A DNA stretch of 7,866 nucleotides. Source: Sandaracinobacteroides sp964394815. GTDB taxonomy: Bacteria > Pseudomonadota > Alphaproteobacteria > Sphingomonadales > Sphingomonadaceae. The notes beneath the pieces were generated by a model. The model was not told the DNA's origin. It made no database searches and worked only from the letters and a program-made list of their open reading frames with translations. How positions within the stretch are numbered: the stretch's first letter is position 1; each line of letters opens with the position of its first letter. Below, one piece after another: positions 1-5,526 of the stretch. The position numbers were made by a program, and so were the translations under genes. Location of the stretch: assembly GCA_964394815.1 (NCBI GenBank), contig CAYMZC010000120.1, positions 1 through 7,866 of the forward strand. Direction: 5' to 3'.

Positions 1-2355
1 GGCCATCAGCGCCGGCGCCAGCTCCACCAGCGGGCGGGTGCGGTCAATCAGCCGCTCCGCGTCATCCGCGCTCATCGGGGCGCCGAAATAATAGCCCTGC
101 ACCTGCGCGCAGCCGAGCCGCCGCATCGCCTCGAACTCGGCGCGTGTCTCGGTGCCCTCGGCCGTTGTTTCCATGCCGAGGCGATCCGCCAGGGCCACGA
201 TCGCCTCTATGATGGCCATGGATTCGCCGCCGCCGCTGGTGCTGGCGCGCACGAAGCTGCGGTCGATCTTGATGCGCCGGAAGGGGATCTTCCGCAGATA
301 GCCGAGCGATGAATAGCCGGTGCCGAAATCATCCAGCGCGAATCCGACCCCCATGGACTCAAGCTGTTCCAGCAGAGCGATCGTCTGCGGCCTTTCCTCG
401 AGGAACAGGCTTTCGGTCAGCTCCAGTTCCAGTCGTTCGGGCTGGATGTTGTAGCGGGAAAGGGTATGCGAAACGATGTCGGCGAAGGCCGGGTCGTCGA
501 ACTGGATGGGCGACAGATTGACCGCCAGCCTGATGTGGCGGGGCCAGCCGGCGGCAATGCGGCACGCTTCCGCCAGCGCCCAGCTTCCCAGCTCTCCGAT
601 CAGCCCGGCCTCTTCAGCAATGGGAATGAAAGTCGCCGGCGGGATTTCGCCATGCTGCGGGTGGCGCCAGCGCATCAGCGCCTCGAAACCGACGATGCGC
701 TCATCGAGCGCATTGACGACAGGCTGGAAGGCCAGCCGCATCTGCCCGCCCGCCAGCGCGTTGCGCAAATCCAGCTCCAGCGCGCGCCGGGCCTCGGCAC
801 GACGGTGCATGGCGCGGTCGTAATGGCGCACCGTGCCCCTGCCCTTGGCCTTCACGTCGTAAAGCGCAAGATCGGCGGCGCGCATCAGGCCCTCGACATC
901 GGCGCCATCGGCAGGCCCGACCGCGAGGCCGATGCTTGCGCCGATGATCGCCTGCTTGCCGCCCAGCACATAGGGCCGCGAGACTGTGGCGATGATCTCT
1001 TCCCCGAGTGCCGTCGCACGGGCAAGATCGCTGTCTCGGACGACAACCGCGAACTCGTCCCCGCCCAGCCGGCCGACCAGCGCATCCGCGCCCATGCGCC
1101 GTGCCACCACATCCTGCAGCCGGTAGCCGACTTCGTGCAGCAGCTTGTCTCCGGCGCCATGGCCAAGGCTGTCATTCACCGCCTTGAACCTGTCCAGGTC
1201 GACGAACAGCAGGCATGTGCCCCGCACCGATACGAGGCCATCGGCGAGCGCCTGATGGATGATGCGCCTGTTCACCAGCCCTGTCAGCGTGTCGAAGGTG
1301 GCAAGCTCGGTAATGCGTTCGGCCGAACGCTGGCGCTCCGTCACGTCGCAGCCGACACCGCGATAGCCTACCAGCCGCCCGTCCCGGTCCCGTTTGGGCG
1401 TTCCCGAAAGCGACCACCAGCGGCTTTCGCCGTCCACTTCCACACGCAGCATAGTGTCCCGGAAGGGCAGCCCGCGCCGCACGATGGTGAAGAACTCCGA
1501 GGCAGCCGAAAGATCGGTCAGGAAATCGGTCCAGTGGCGGCCGAGGATCGCTTCCACGGGCTGGCGCACGGCTTCGGCAAAGCGGGGGGACGCGATGCTG
1601 AGCCGGCCGGCCGAATCGAATTCGAACAGCCATTCCGAGCCGTTCGTCTCGAACTCGTTCAGCAGCAGGCGCAGAACCTCTTCCTGCTCCGTCAGCCGCT
1701 CCCTGGCATGCCGGCGCGCCATGAAGCTCCTGGCGCTCAGCATGTTGCCGCGGATGGTGACGATGATAAAACTTCCCATCACCACATGGACCATCCAGTT
1801 GCCGGCCCAGTCGCTGGCGGCAAGGCCCCAGACCGTGCCGGCCATCATCGGCCCGGCAAGCAGGATGGCGCCCAGCGGAAAGATGGAGGTGGTGAAGGCC
1901 GAAACCCCCATGGCGGTCATCGCCATGGCCAGCACCAGCATCGATTCCGCCGGCGGCACGCGGCCAAGGACATCGGCGAACAACAGTCCCCAGGCGAGGC
2001 CCACGACACCCAGTTCCGCAGCCGCCCGCCGCACGAAGCCGGGGGTCGGCTCGGTCAGGCGGCCGGCAAGATGCTCGCGCACCGCCCGCACCAGCCAGGC
2101 CAGGATCATCGCCAGCTGCGCGAAGAACCAGAAGAACAGCACCGGCGGCGAAGCCTCGTCGGCCATGGAGGCAAGGACAACGGCGCCATTGCTGACGCAG
2201 ACGAGGATCGCAAATGGCAGGCAGCGATAGAGAAAGGCCATCTGCTGGCCACGCACCTTGTGCCGGAACGGATCGTCGGCATCGCCGATGGAGAGCAGGT
2301 CGCGCCATCCAGCATGCATCACCACCGGTCGGGGCGGAGGAAACATCGCCGTCAT
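1..2355 (-). CDS. Membrane GGDEF-EAL protein with PAS domain (cyclic-di-GMP synthesis/hydrolysis), C-terminus cut by window edge
   Basis: I translated the reverse complement directly. It is open for 785 codons from an ATG at 2355 to base 1 without a stop. Residues 46-63, 71-90, 111-128, 138-157, 157-177 and 187-201 are hydrophobic, suggesting about six membrane helices with no sensor domain I can name. A PAS domain follows (about 226-343, ending in a PAC-like GCDVTERQ). The GGDEF domain (about 350-510) has DTLTGLVNRR, DLDRFKAVND (386-395) and an intact GGDEF signature at 431-435. The inhibitory RxxD site expected at 422-425 is replaced by GADA. The EAL domain (about 530-785) has E558-A-L, N613-LSPIQ, E645-LTES, D675-D676-FGTGYSSL, K696-IDRSF, E733 and Q753-GYYFG, so all usual metal and substrate ligands are present. 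By family knowledge it could be a cyclase, a phosphodiesterase or both; the intact EAL set favours at least phosphodiesterase activity. An in-frame TGA lies 48 bases upstream of the ATG. ATG at 2346 or 2319 is also possible, as no clear Shine-Dalgarno is seen. Confidence 0.95.
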   Translation of the reverse strand, partial: MTAMFPPPRPVVMHAGWRDLLSIGDADDPFRHKVRGQQMAFLYRCLPFAILVCVSNGAVVLASMADEASPPVLFFWFFAQLAMILAWLVRAVREHLAGRLTEPTPGFVRRAAAELGVVGLAWGLLFADVLGRVPPAESMLVLAMAMTAMGVSAFTTSIFPLGAILLAGPMMAGTVWGLAASDWAGNWMVHVVMGSFIIVTIRGNMLSARSFMARRHARERLTEQEEVLRLLLNEFETNGSEWLFEFDSAGRLSIASPRFAEAVRQPVEAILGRHWTDFLTDLSAASEFFTIVRRGLPFRDTMLRVEVDGESRWWSLSGTPKRDRDGRLVGYRGVGCDVTERQRSAERITELATFDTLTGLVNRRIIHQALADGLVSVRGTCLLFVDLDRFKAVNDSLGHGAGDKLLHEVGYRLQDVVARRMGADALVGRLGGDEFAVVVRDSDLARATALGEEIIATVSRPYVLGGKQAIIGASIGLAVGPADGADVEGLMRAADLALYDVKAKGRGTVRHYDRAMHRRAEARRALELDLRNALAGGQMRLAFQPVVNALDERIVGFEALMRWRHPQHGEIPPATFIPIAEEAGLIGELGSWALAEACRIAAGWPRHIRLAVNLSPIQFDDPAFADIVSHTLSRYNIQPERLELELTESLFLEERPQTIALLEQLESMGVGFALDDFGTGYSSLGYLRKIPFRRIKIDRSFVRASTSGGGESMAIIEAIVALADRLGMETTAEGTETRAEFEAMRRLGCAQVQGYYFGAPMSADDAERLIDRTRPLVELAPALMA

Positions 2356-2458
2356 GGGCGCAAACCCGATATCGGCCCTGATGTCGGGCCCGATATTGGT
2401 CTGGCCCGGCGTTCATGCACTCGCATCTGGGCGCTTTCCCTCTCCCGGAAACATCGCC
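2339..2458. repeat. Pair of 12-bp direct repeats, GGAAACATCGCC
   Basis: GGAAACATCGCC occurs at 2339-2350 and again at 2447-2458, 108 bases apart in the same orientation. The interval between the copies is outside the repeat. On the minus strand each copy reads GGCGATGTTTCC and contains an ATG. One copy covers codons 2-6 of the GGDEF-EAL protein, the other the start of a 13-codon frame upstream. The repeat itself is certain; its meaning is not. Confidence 0.5.
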
Positions 2459-2512
2459 CGGGAAAACGGCGGCATCACGCGCGCCTTTAGCGGGAAGCCC
2501 GCGCCGGCACCC
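2356..2512. other. Intergenic region between pheA and the GGDEF-EAL gene
   Basis: These 157 bases separate two genes read in the same (minus) direction. They contain a short hairpin GCGGG-AAG-CCCGC at 2490-2502, just past the pheA stop; it has no T-run, so it is not a convincing intrinsic terminator. A tiny minus-strand reading frame of 13 codons (2455 to 2413) starts at an ATG and ends in a TGA that is in frame with the GGDEF-EAL gene. The 12-bp tandem repeats at 2366-2401 lie at the end next to that gene. I could not identify a clear promoter. Confidence 0.6.
2366..2401. repeat. Three degenerate 12-bp tandem repeats upstream of the GGDEF-EAL start
   Basis: Three adjacent 12-base units, read on the plus strand, are CCGATATCGGCC (2366-2377), CTGATGTCGGGC (2378-2389) and CCGATATTGGTC (2390-2401). 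The first unit begins with the perfect palindrome CCGATATCGG, and the others are near-copies of it. The block lies 11-46 bases upstream of the ATG of the GGDEF-EAL gene, where an operator or activator site could act. A 12-bp period is near one helical turn, which suits side-by-side protein binding. That role is inference; it could equally be a chance or slippage-derived repeat. Confidence 0.6.
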
Positions 2513-3421
2513 TCAGGTGGTTGCGAGTTCGGGCGGCACCATGGGGTAGCATCCCAGGATGCGGACCCATTTGGAATGGAAGGCAAGTTCGTCGAGCGCC
2601 CTGGTGACGGCAGGATCGGTCGGTCGGCCCTCGATGTCGATGAGGAATTCGGCCGCCACGAAGGCGCCGCCGCGCAGGTGGCTTTCGAGGCGCGTGATAT
2701 TGACCCCGTTGGTGGCGAACCCGCCAAGCGCCTTGAACAGGGCAGCCGGCACGTTCTTCACCTCGAAGGAGAGGCTGGTCTTTGCACGCCCCTCGATTTC
2801 GGCAGGGTCGCGCGGCGTTCGTTCCAGAATGAGGAAGCGGGTGCGGTTGTGATCGGCATCCTGCAGGCCCTCCATCAGCAGCGCGCAGCCATAAAGGCTT
2901 CCGGCAAGCGCCGAGGCAACAGCAGCGACAGCAGTATCGCCGGTGCCGGCCACCTCGGCGGCGGCGGCGGCCGTGTCGGCATGGGTCACGGGCTTGATTC
3001 CCAGCGCCTTCAGGCGCTTGCGGCACTGCCCAAGCGCCTGCGGGTGGGACATCGCCTCGCGCACGTCGGAAAGCCGGGCGCCGGGCGCGCCCAGAAGGCA
3101 ATGTTCCACCTTCACATAATGTTCGCCGGTGATGGAAAGCCCTGATTCGGGAAGCAGGAAATGCACGTCGGCAACGCGCCCATGCAGGCTGTTTTCCACC
3201 GGGATCACGGCAGCATGGGCCTGCCCGTCCGAAACGGCGGCCAGCGCATCCTCGAAGCTGTAGCAGGGCAGCGGCAGGCCCTGCAGAAAGGTTTCCCGCA
3301 CTGCCTGGTGCGAATAGGCGCCCGGCGCCCCCTGAAAGGCGATGGCGCGGGCGGGCTCTGCAAGGGCTTCGGCGCGAAGGGAATCAACGAGCGTCTGCGC
3401 AAGAGGAGGATAGCTCTGCAT
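2513..3421 (-). CDS. pheA: Prephenate dehydratase (monofunctional, with ACT domain)
   Basis: This enzyme converts prephenate to phenylpyruvate, the step that commits chorismate-derived carbon to phenylalanine; it acts in the cytoplasm. The 302-residue protein has no chorismate mutase domain. The catalytic domain spans about residues 26-200: GAPGAYSH near 31-38, PVENS 74-78, SHPQALGQC 125-133 and the active-site NRTRF 192-196 with Thr194. A regulatory ACT domain follows (about 214-298). Its ligand motif, ESRP in the E. coli enzyme, reads ESHL at 246-249, so phenylalanine feedback may differ from E. coli. I chose the ATG at 3421 (protein beginning MQSYPPL) because sphingomonad homologues, as I remember them, begin this way. 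The frame stays open to an ATG at 3550, but the 43 extra residues are low-complexity and would cover the divergent regulatory region. The ribosome binding site is weak: a G-rich stretch about 12 bases upstream. Confidence 0.96.
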   Translation of the reverse strand: MQSYPPLAQTLVDSLRAEALAEPARAIAFQGAPGAYSHQAVRETFLQGLPLPCYSFEDALAAVSDGQAHAAVIPVENSLHGRVADVHFLLPESGLSITGEHYVKVEHCLLGAPGARLSDVREAMSHPQALGQCRKRLKALGIKPVTHADTAAAAAEVAGTGDTAVAAVASALAGSLYGCALLMEGLQDADHNRTRFLILERTPRDPAEIEGRAKTSLSFEVKNVPAALFKALGGFATNGVNITRLESHLRGGAFVAAEFLIDIEGRPTDPAVTRALDELAFHSKWVRILGCYPMVPPELATT

Positions 3422-3509
3422 GGCGCTGCGCTTGCCCCCCGCGACCCCGGCCGTCAATCCGTGGACAGGCGCCACCGCCTGCCAGCGCGGCCGGGCGGCC
3501 ACCTGCGGG

Positions 3510-3611
3510 AAGGGCTGAACCGGCCCTGAACATGCGCCAGAAGATGGCATCTTCCTGCCGTTCCTCTCGTCGCACGCCCCGCGCGGGCCATTGCCAAGCG
3601 GTTCAGCCCTT
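3510..3611. repeat. 13-bp perfect inverted repeat flanking the centre of the divergent region
   Basis: AAGGGCTGAACCG at 3510-3522 is the exact reverse complement of CGGTTCAGCCCTT at 3599-3611, with 76 bases between the arms. Read in the direction of each gene, the same 13-mer therefore lies about 89 bases upstream of the pheA ATG and about 80 bases upstream of the cytochrome GTG. The right arm falls within the spacer of the candidate cytochrome promoter. This is the arrangement expected of one regulator controlling both genes, but that function is inference. Confidence 0.65.
3540..3554. promoter_or_regulatory. 15-bp palindrome, candidate operator
   Basis: GAAGATG-G-CATCTTC has perfect 7-bp arms around one central base. 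It is AT-richer than its surroundings and lies in the non-coding DNA between two divergent genes, a typical place for a dimeric repressor site. I do not recognise the cognate regulator. Confidence 0.45.
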
Positions 3612-3619
3612 TCTATGAG
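3591..3619 (+). promoter_or_regulatory. Candidate sigma-70 type promoter of the cytochrome c gene
   Basis: TTGCCA (3591-3596) and TATGAG (3614-3619) are 17 bases apart, the usual spacing for housekeeping sigma factor boxes. Transcription would begin near 3626, giving a leader of about 65 bases before the GTG start. The 13-mer CGGTTCAGCCCTT sits inside the spacer. The match is by eye only. Confidence 0.45.
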
Positions 3620-3690
3620 GCGCGCGGACGCCCGGACTGCAGGCGCAGTTCTGGCGCGCGGCCATGGAAAAGTTTCGGAGACCAGGACCA

Positions 3691-4317
3691 GTGGACAGCT
3701 ACGAGTGGAACAAGATCGCCGGCTGGGTGCTTACCGCAGCCATTGCCGTGCTCGGCCTGTCGATCATCACTGGCTATCTCTTCCCGACCACGGCGCCGGA
3801 AACCCGCGCCTACGTCGTTGAAGGCGTTGAGGAAGAAGGCGGGGCTGCCGGGCCTGCCGGCGCGGCCGAGCAGCCGATCGCCGTGTTCCTCGCCACGGCC
3901 GATCTCGCCAAGGGCGAAAACCAGTTCAAGAAATGCGCCGCCTGCCACACCATCGACAAGGGTGGCGCAAACGGCATCGGGCCGAATCTTTACGGTATCG
4001 TCGGCGCCAAGCACGCCCACATCGCCGGCTTCGGCTACTCCGACGCCATGAAGTCCACCGGCGACAAGGTGTGGGACTGGGAAGGCCTTTCCGCCTGGAT
4101 CGCCAACCCGCGCAAATATATCCCGGGCAACAAGATGAGCTTCGCCGGCATGGGCAAGCCGCAGGATCGTGCCGACCTCATCGCCTATCTCAACAGCAAG
4201 AGCGATGCGCCCCTGCCAATGCCGGCCGTGCCGGTGGCCGAGGAAACGCCGGCCGAAGTCGCCCCCGACGGCGAGCCGGCTGCCGAAACGACGGACATGG
4301 CGGCACCCGCCGCCTGA
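3691..4317 (+). CDS. Membrane-anchored c-type cytochrome (class I, cytochrome c552/c-y-like)
   Basis: This is a respiratory electron carrier held to the periplasmic face of the inner membrane, probably passing electrons between the bc1 complex and a terminal oxidase. With a GTG start the protein has 208 residues. Residues 8-31 form a hydrophobic helix with no clear signal peptidase site, suggesting an uncleaved anchor. A Gly/Ala/Glu-rich linker follows (43-62), then one haem c domain (about 70-170) with C82-A-A-C85-H86, GPNLYGIVG at 97-105 and the likely axial Met149 in NKMSFAGM. The last 37 or so residues are a Pro/Ala/Glu tail. I chose GTG 3691 because the protein then begins DSYEWNKIAGW, which matches the N-terminus I recall for sphingomonad homologues, and GGAG sits 10 bases upstream. 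An ATG at 3664 would add nine residues with no clear ribosome binding site. Its neighbour pheA is divergent and metabolically unrelated. The cytochrome domain is certain; the partner oxidase is inferred. Confidence 0.93.
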   Translation: MDSYEWNKIAGWVLTAAIAVLGLSIITGYLFPTTAPETRAYVVEGVEEEGGAAGPAGAAEQPIAVFLATADLAKGENQFKKCAACHTIDKGGANGIGPNLYGIVGAKHAHIAGFGYSDAMKSTGDKVWDWEGLSAWIANPRKYIPGNKMSFAGMGKPQDRADLIAYLNSKSDAPLPMPAVPVAEETPAEVAPDGEPAAETTDMAAPAA

Positions 4318-4365
4318 ACCGATGCCCCATAAGGGGCCTGTAGGGCAAAAGCCTCCGCACTGAAC

Positions 4366-4399
4366 AAAGGCCCGTCCGGCATTCCGGACGGGCCTTTTT
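4366..4399 (+). terminator. Rho-independent terminator between convergent genes
   Basis: AAAGGCCCGTCCGG (4366-4379), a CATT loop and the exact complement at 4384-4397 form a perfect 14-bp stem ending in a run of five T (4395-4399). It lies 48 bases past the stop of the cytochrome gene. The minus-strand gene ends at 4447 and faces it; from that side the stem is followed only by TTTG, so termination there should be weaker. A smaller hairpin, GCCCC-ATAA-GGGGC at 4324-4337, lies just after the cytochrome stop codon. Confidence 0.93.
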
Positions 4400-4446
4400 C
4401 ATGGCTGCATCGGATCGGGCCTTTCGCCCGGGCCAAGCCGCTCGTC

Positions 4447-5313
4447 TCAGCCCCGCTCCGCTGTTTCGCCAATGCAGCCGCAGACGATCTCCCACGCCTC
4501 CTCCGCCGTTTCCACGAAACGGAAGAGATCGAGATCATGCGGGGAAATCACCCCCTCTTCGGCCAGCGCGTCGAAATCGACGACCCGGTTCCAGAAATCG
4601 CGCCCGAACAACAGGATCGGAACCGGCTCCATCTTCTTCGTCTGCACGAGCGTTAGCAGCTCGAACAGTTCATCGAACGTGCCAAAGCCACCGGGAAAGA
4701 CTGCCACGGCCTGCGCCCGCATCAGGAAATGCATCTTCCTGAGCGCAAAATAGTGGAACTGGAAGCTCAGGCCCGGAGTCACATAGGCGTTGGGCAGCTG
4801 TTCATGCGGCAGCACCACATTAAGCCCGACTGATGGCGCGCCCGCTTCGTGCGCACCCCTGTTGGCTGCCTCCATGATCGACGGGCCACCACCGGAACAG
4901 ACCACCAGTTCGCGCTGCCCCGGGACGCAGGGACGGCTGGACGCGAGATGGGCAAGCTTCCGGGCCTCTTCATAATAGCGGGCCTTGGCCGCCAGACGCT
5001 CCACCACCTTGCGCCGTTGCGGCGTGTCGGCTGAGGCCTGCAGCGCTTCGATTTCATGCGGGCCAGGTATGCGCGCCGAACCATAAAAGACGAAGGTCGA
5101 GGCGATGCCGGCTTCGGCAAGAAGCAGTTCGGGTTTCATCAGCTCAAGCTGGAAACGGACCGGGCGCAGCGCATCCAGAAGCAGGAAATCCGGGTCCTGG
5201 AAGGCCAGGCGATAGGCCGGATGCTCGGTCTGGGCCGTGGGTGTGGGGTGGGCGGCGAAATCCGCCTCGCGCGCGGCAGGCTTGAAGGGCCTTGTCGTTT
5301 TCTTCTCACTCAT
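4447..5313 (-). CDS. LOG-family protein (TIGR00730-like Rossmann fold, putative nucleoside 5'-monophosphate phosphoribohydrolase)
   Basis: The 288-residue protein has the signature of the LOG (Lonely Guy) family: CSGGGPSIMEAANRG starting at 139, R192-K193, and PGGFGTFDE at 207-215 with the catalytic-type Glu215. Characterised family members release the base from cytokinin riboside 5'-monophosphate or from AMP; which nucleotide this one uses cannot be told from sequence. It is longer than the short plant-type LOG proteins (about 180-220 residues), with about 70 extra N-terminal residues, including a charged, proline-rich start and YRLAFQDPDFLLLDALRPVR at 34-53, before the Rossmann strand TFVFYGSAR (73-81). 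I chose the ATG at 5313 (MSEKKTTRPF). The frame is open to an ATG at 5427, but those 38 residues are Arg/Pro-rich and unlike a protein start. A weak promoter-like pair on the minus strand (TTGGGC 5349-5344, TAGGCG 5326-5321) would give an almost leaderless message. The gene stands alone, divergent from serC and convergent with the cytochrome gene. Confidence 0.92.
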   Translation of the reverse strand: MSEKKTTRPFKPAAREADFAAHPTPTAQTEHPAYRLAFQDPDFLLLDALRPVRFQLELMKPELLLAEAGIASTFVFYGSARIPGPHEIEALQASADTPQRRKVVERLAAKARYYEEARKLAHLASSRPCVPGQRELVVCSGGGPSIMEAANRGAHEAGAPSVGLNVVLPHEQLPNAYVTPGLSFQFHYFALRKMHFLMRAQAVAVFPGGFGTFDELFELLTLVQTKKMEPVPILLFGRDFWNRVVDFDALAEEGVISPHDLDLFRFVETAEEAWEIVCGCIGETAERG

Positions 5314-5424
5314 AATTCTGCGCCTAGCCGGGTCCGGCGAAAAGCCCAACCATCCGCGCCCTGAAATGCGCCCGGCGGCATGGAAAAATGGCCTGGAACC
5401 GGCCCGGAAGCAGGGGCGTGGCTG

Positions 5425-5448
5425 CAAGCATGCATGGCTGAATGCTTG
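5425..5448. promoter_or_regulatory. Inverted repeat CAAGCAT-N10-ATGCTTG overlapping the serC promoter
   Basis: Perfect 7-bp arms at 5425-5431 and 5442-5448 are separated by 10 bases, so the arm centres lie 17 bp apart. The right arm shares three bases with the -35 box at 5446-5451. A protein bound here could block or assist RNA polymerase at serC. No known regulator is recognised. Confidence 0.45.
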
Positions 5449-5473
5449 ACAGGCAGGCCTGCGTCTCTATGTC
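5446..5473 (+). promoter_or_regulatory. serC: Candidate promoter of the serC-serA operon
   Basis: A perfect -35 consensus, TTGACA (5446-5451), is followed after 16 bases by TATGTC (5468-5473), a weak -10 match. Transcription would start near 5480, just ahead of the two leader hairpins and about 47 bases before the serC ATG. The perfect -35 box in otherwise GC-rich DNA is the main support. Confidence 0.55.
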
Positions 5474-5485
5474 GAACGCGGGCCA

Positions 5486-5523
5486 CGCCGCCCCAACGCG
5501 GCGCGAGCTCTCTGAGAGGAGAG
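5486..5523 (+). promoter_or_regulatory. serC leader RNA: two hairpins, the second covering the ribosome binding site
   Basis: Hairpin 1 is CGCCGC-CCCAAC-GCGGCG (5486-5503), with a 6-bp stem and a 6-base loop. Hairpin 2 pairs CTCTC (5508-5512) with GAGAG (5519-5523) around the loop TGAGAG and includes most of the Shine-Dalgarno AGGAG (5517-5521), five bases before the ATG. A conserved structured element called the serC motif has been described upstream of serC-serA operons in Alphaproteobacteria; its ligand is unknown to me. The position and two-hairpin form fit, so I infer this is that element, though I cannot score it against the family model. Confidence 0.6.
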
Positions 5524-5526
5524 AAT

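Larger units (their letters stand above)
3422..3690. promoter_or_regulatory. Divergent intergenic region between pheA and the cytochrome c gene
   Basis: This region must hold the start signals for both pheA (leftward) and the cytochrome gene (rightward). It contains a 13-bp inverted repeat pair, a 15-bp palindrome and a candidate promoter for the cytochrome gene, each listed separately. The hexamer GTTCAG occurs three times: twice on the minus strand (3526-3531 and 3515-3520, 11 bases apart) and once on the plus strand (3601-3606). The GC palindrome CCCGCGCGGG at 3578-3587 is less informative in such GC-rich DNA. I could not place a convincing pheA promoter. Confidence 0.6.

Noticed and set aside
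1172..2416. 414-codon minus-strand frame overlapping the GGDEF-EAL gene in another phase
   Set aside because: It is Arg/Ala/Gly-rich, while the neighbouring phase encodes the membrane helices, the PAS domain and the start of GGDEF.
466..2490. 674-codon open frame on the plus strand opposite the GGDEF-EAL gene
   Set aside because: It is antisense to a gene whose minus-strand translation shows all GGDEF and EAL motifs. The plus-strand product is rich in His, Arg, Gln and Gly with no domain. Long mirror frames are expected opposite GC-rich genes.
2490..2502. Hairpin GCGGG-AAG-CCCGC after pheA as a terminator
   Set aside because: The stem is only 5 bp and no T-run follows on the minus strand, so it cannot be called an intrinsic terminator.
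3422..3550. N-terminal extension of PheA to the ATG at 3550
   Set aside because: The 43 extra residues are unlike the family and would cover the divergent region with its repeats. The start at 3421 gives a normal protein length.
3578..3587. Palindrome CCCGCGCGGG as an operator
   Set aside because: It contains only G and C in a GC-rich setting, where such short palindromes arise easily.
5380..5526. N-terminal extension of SerC to the ATG at 5380
   Set aside because: It would translate through the TTGACA promoter and the leader hairpins. The ATG at 5527 has a strong ribosome binding site and the family N-terminus.
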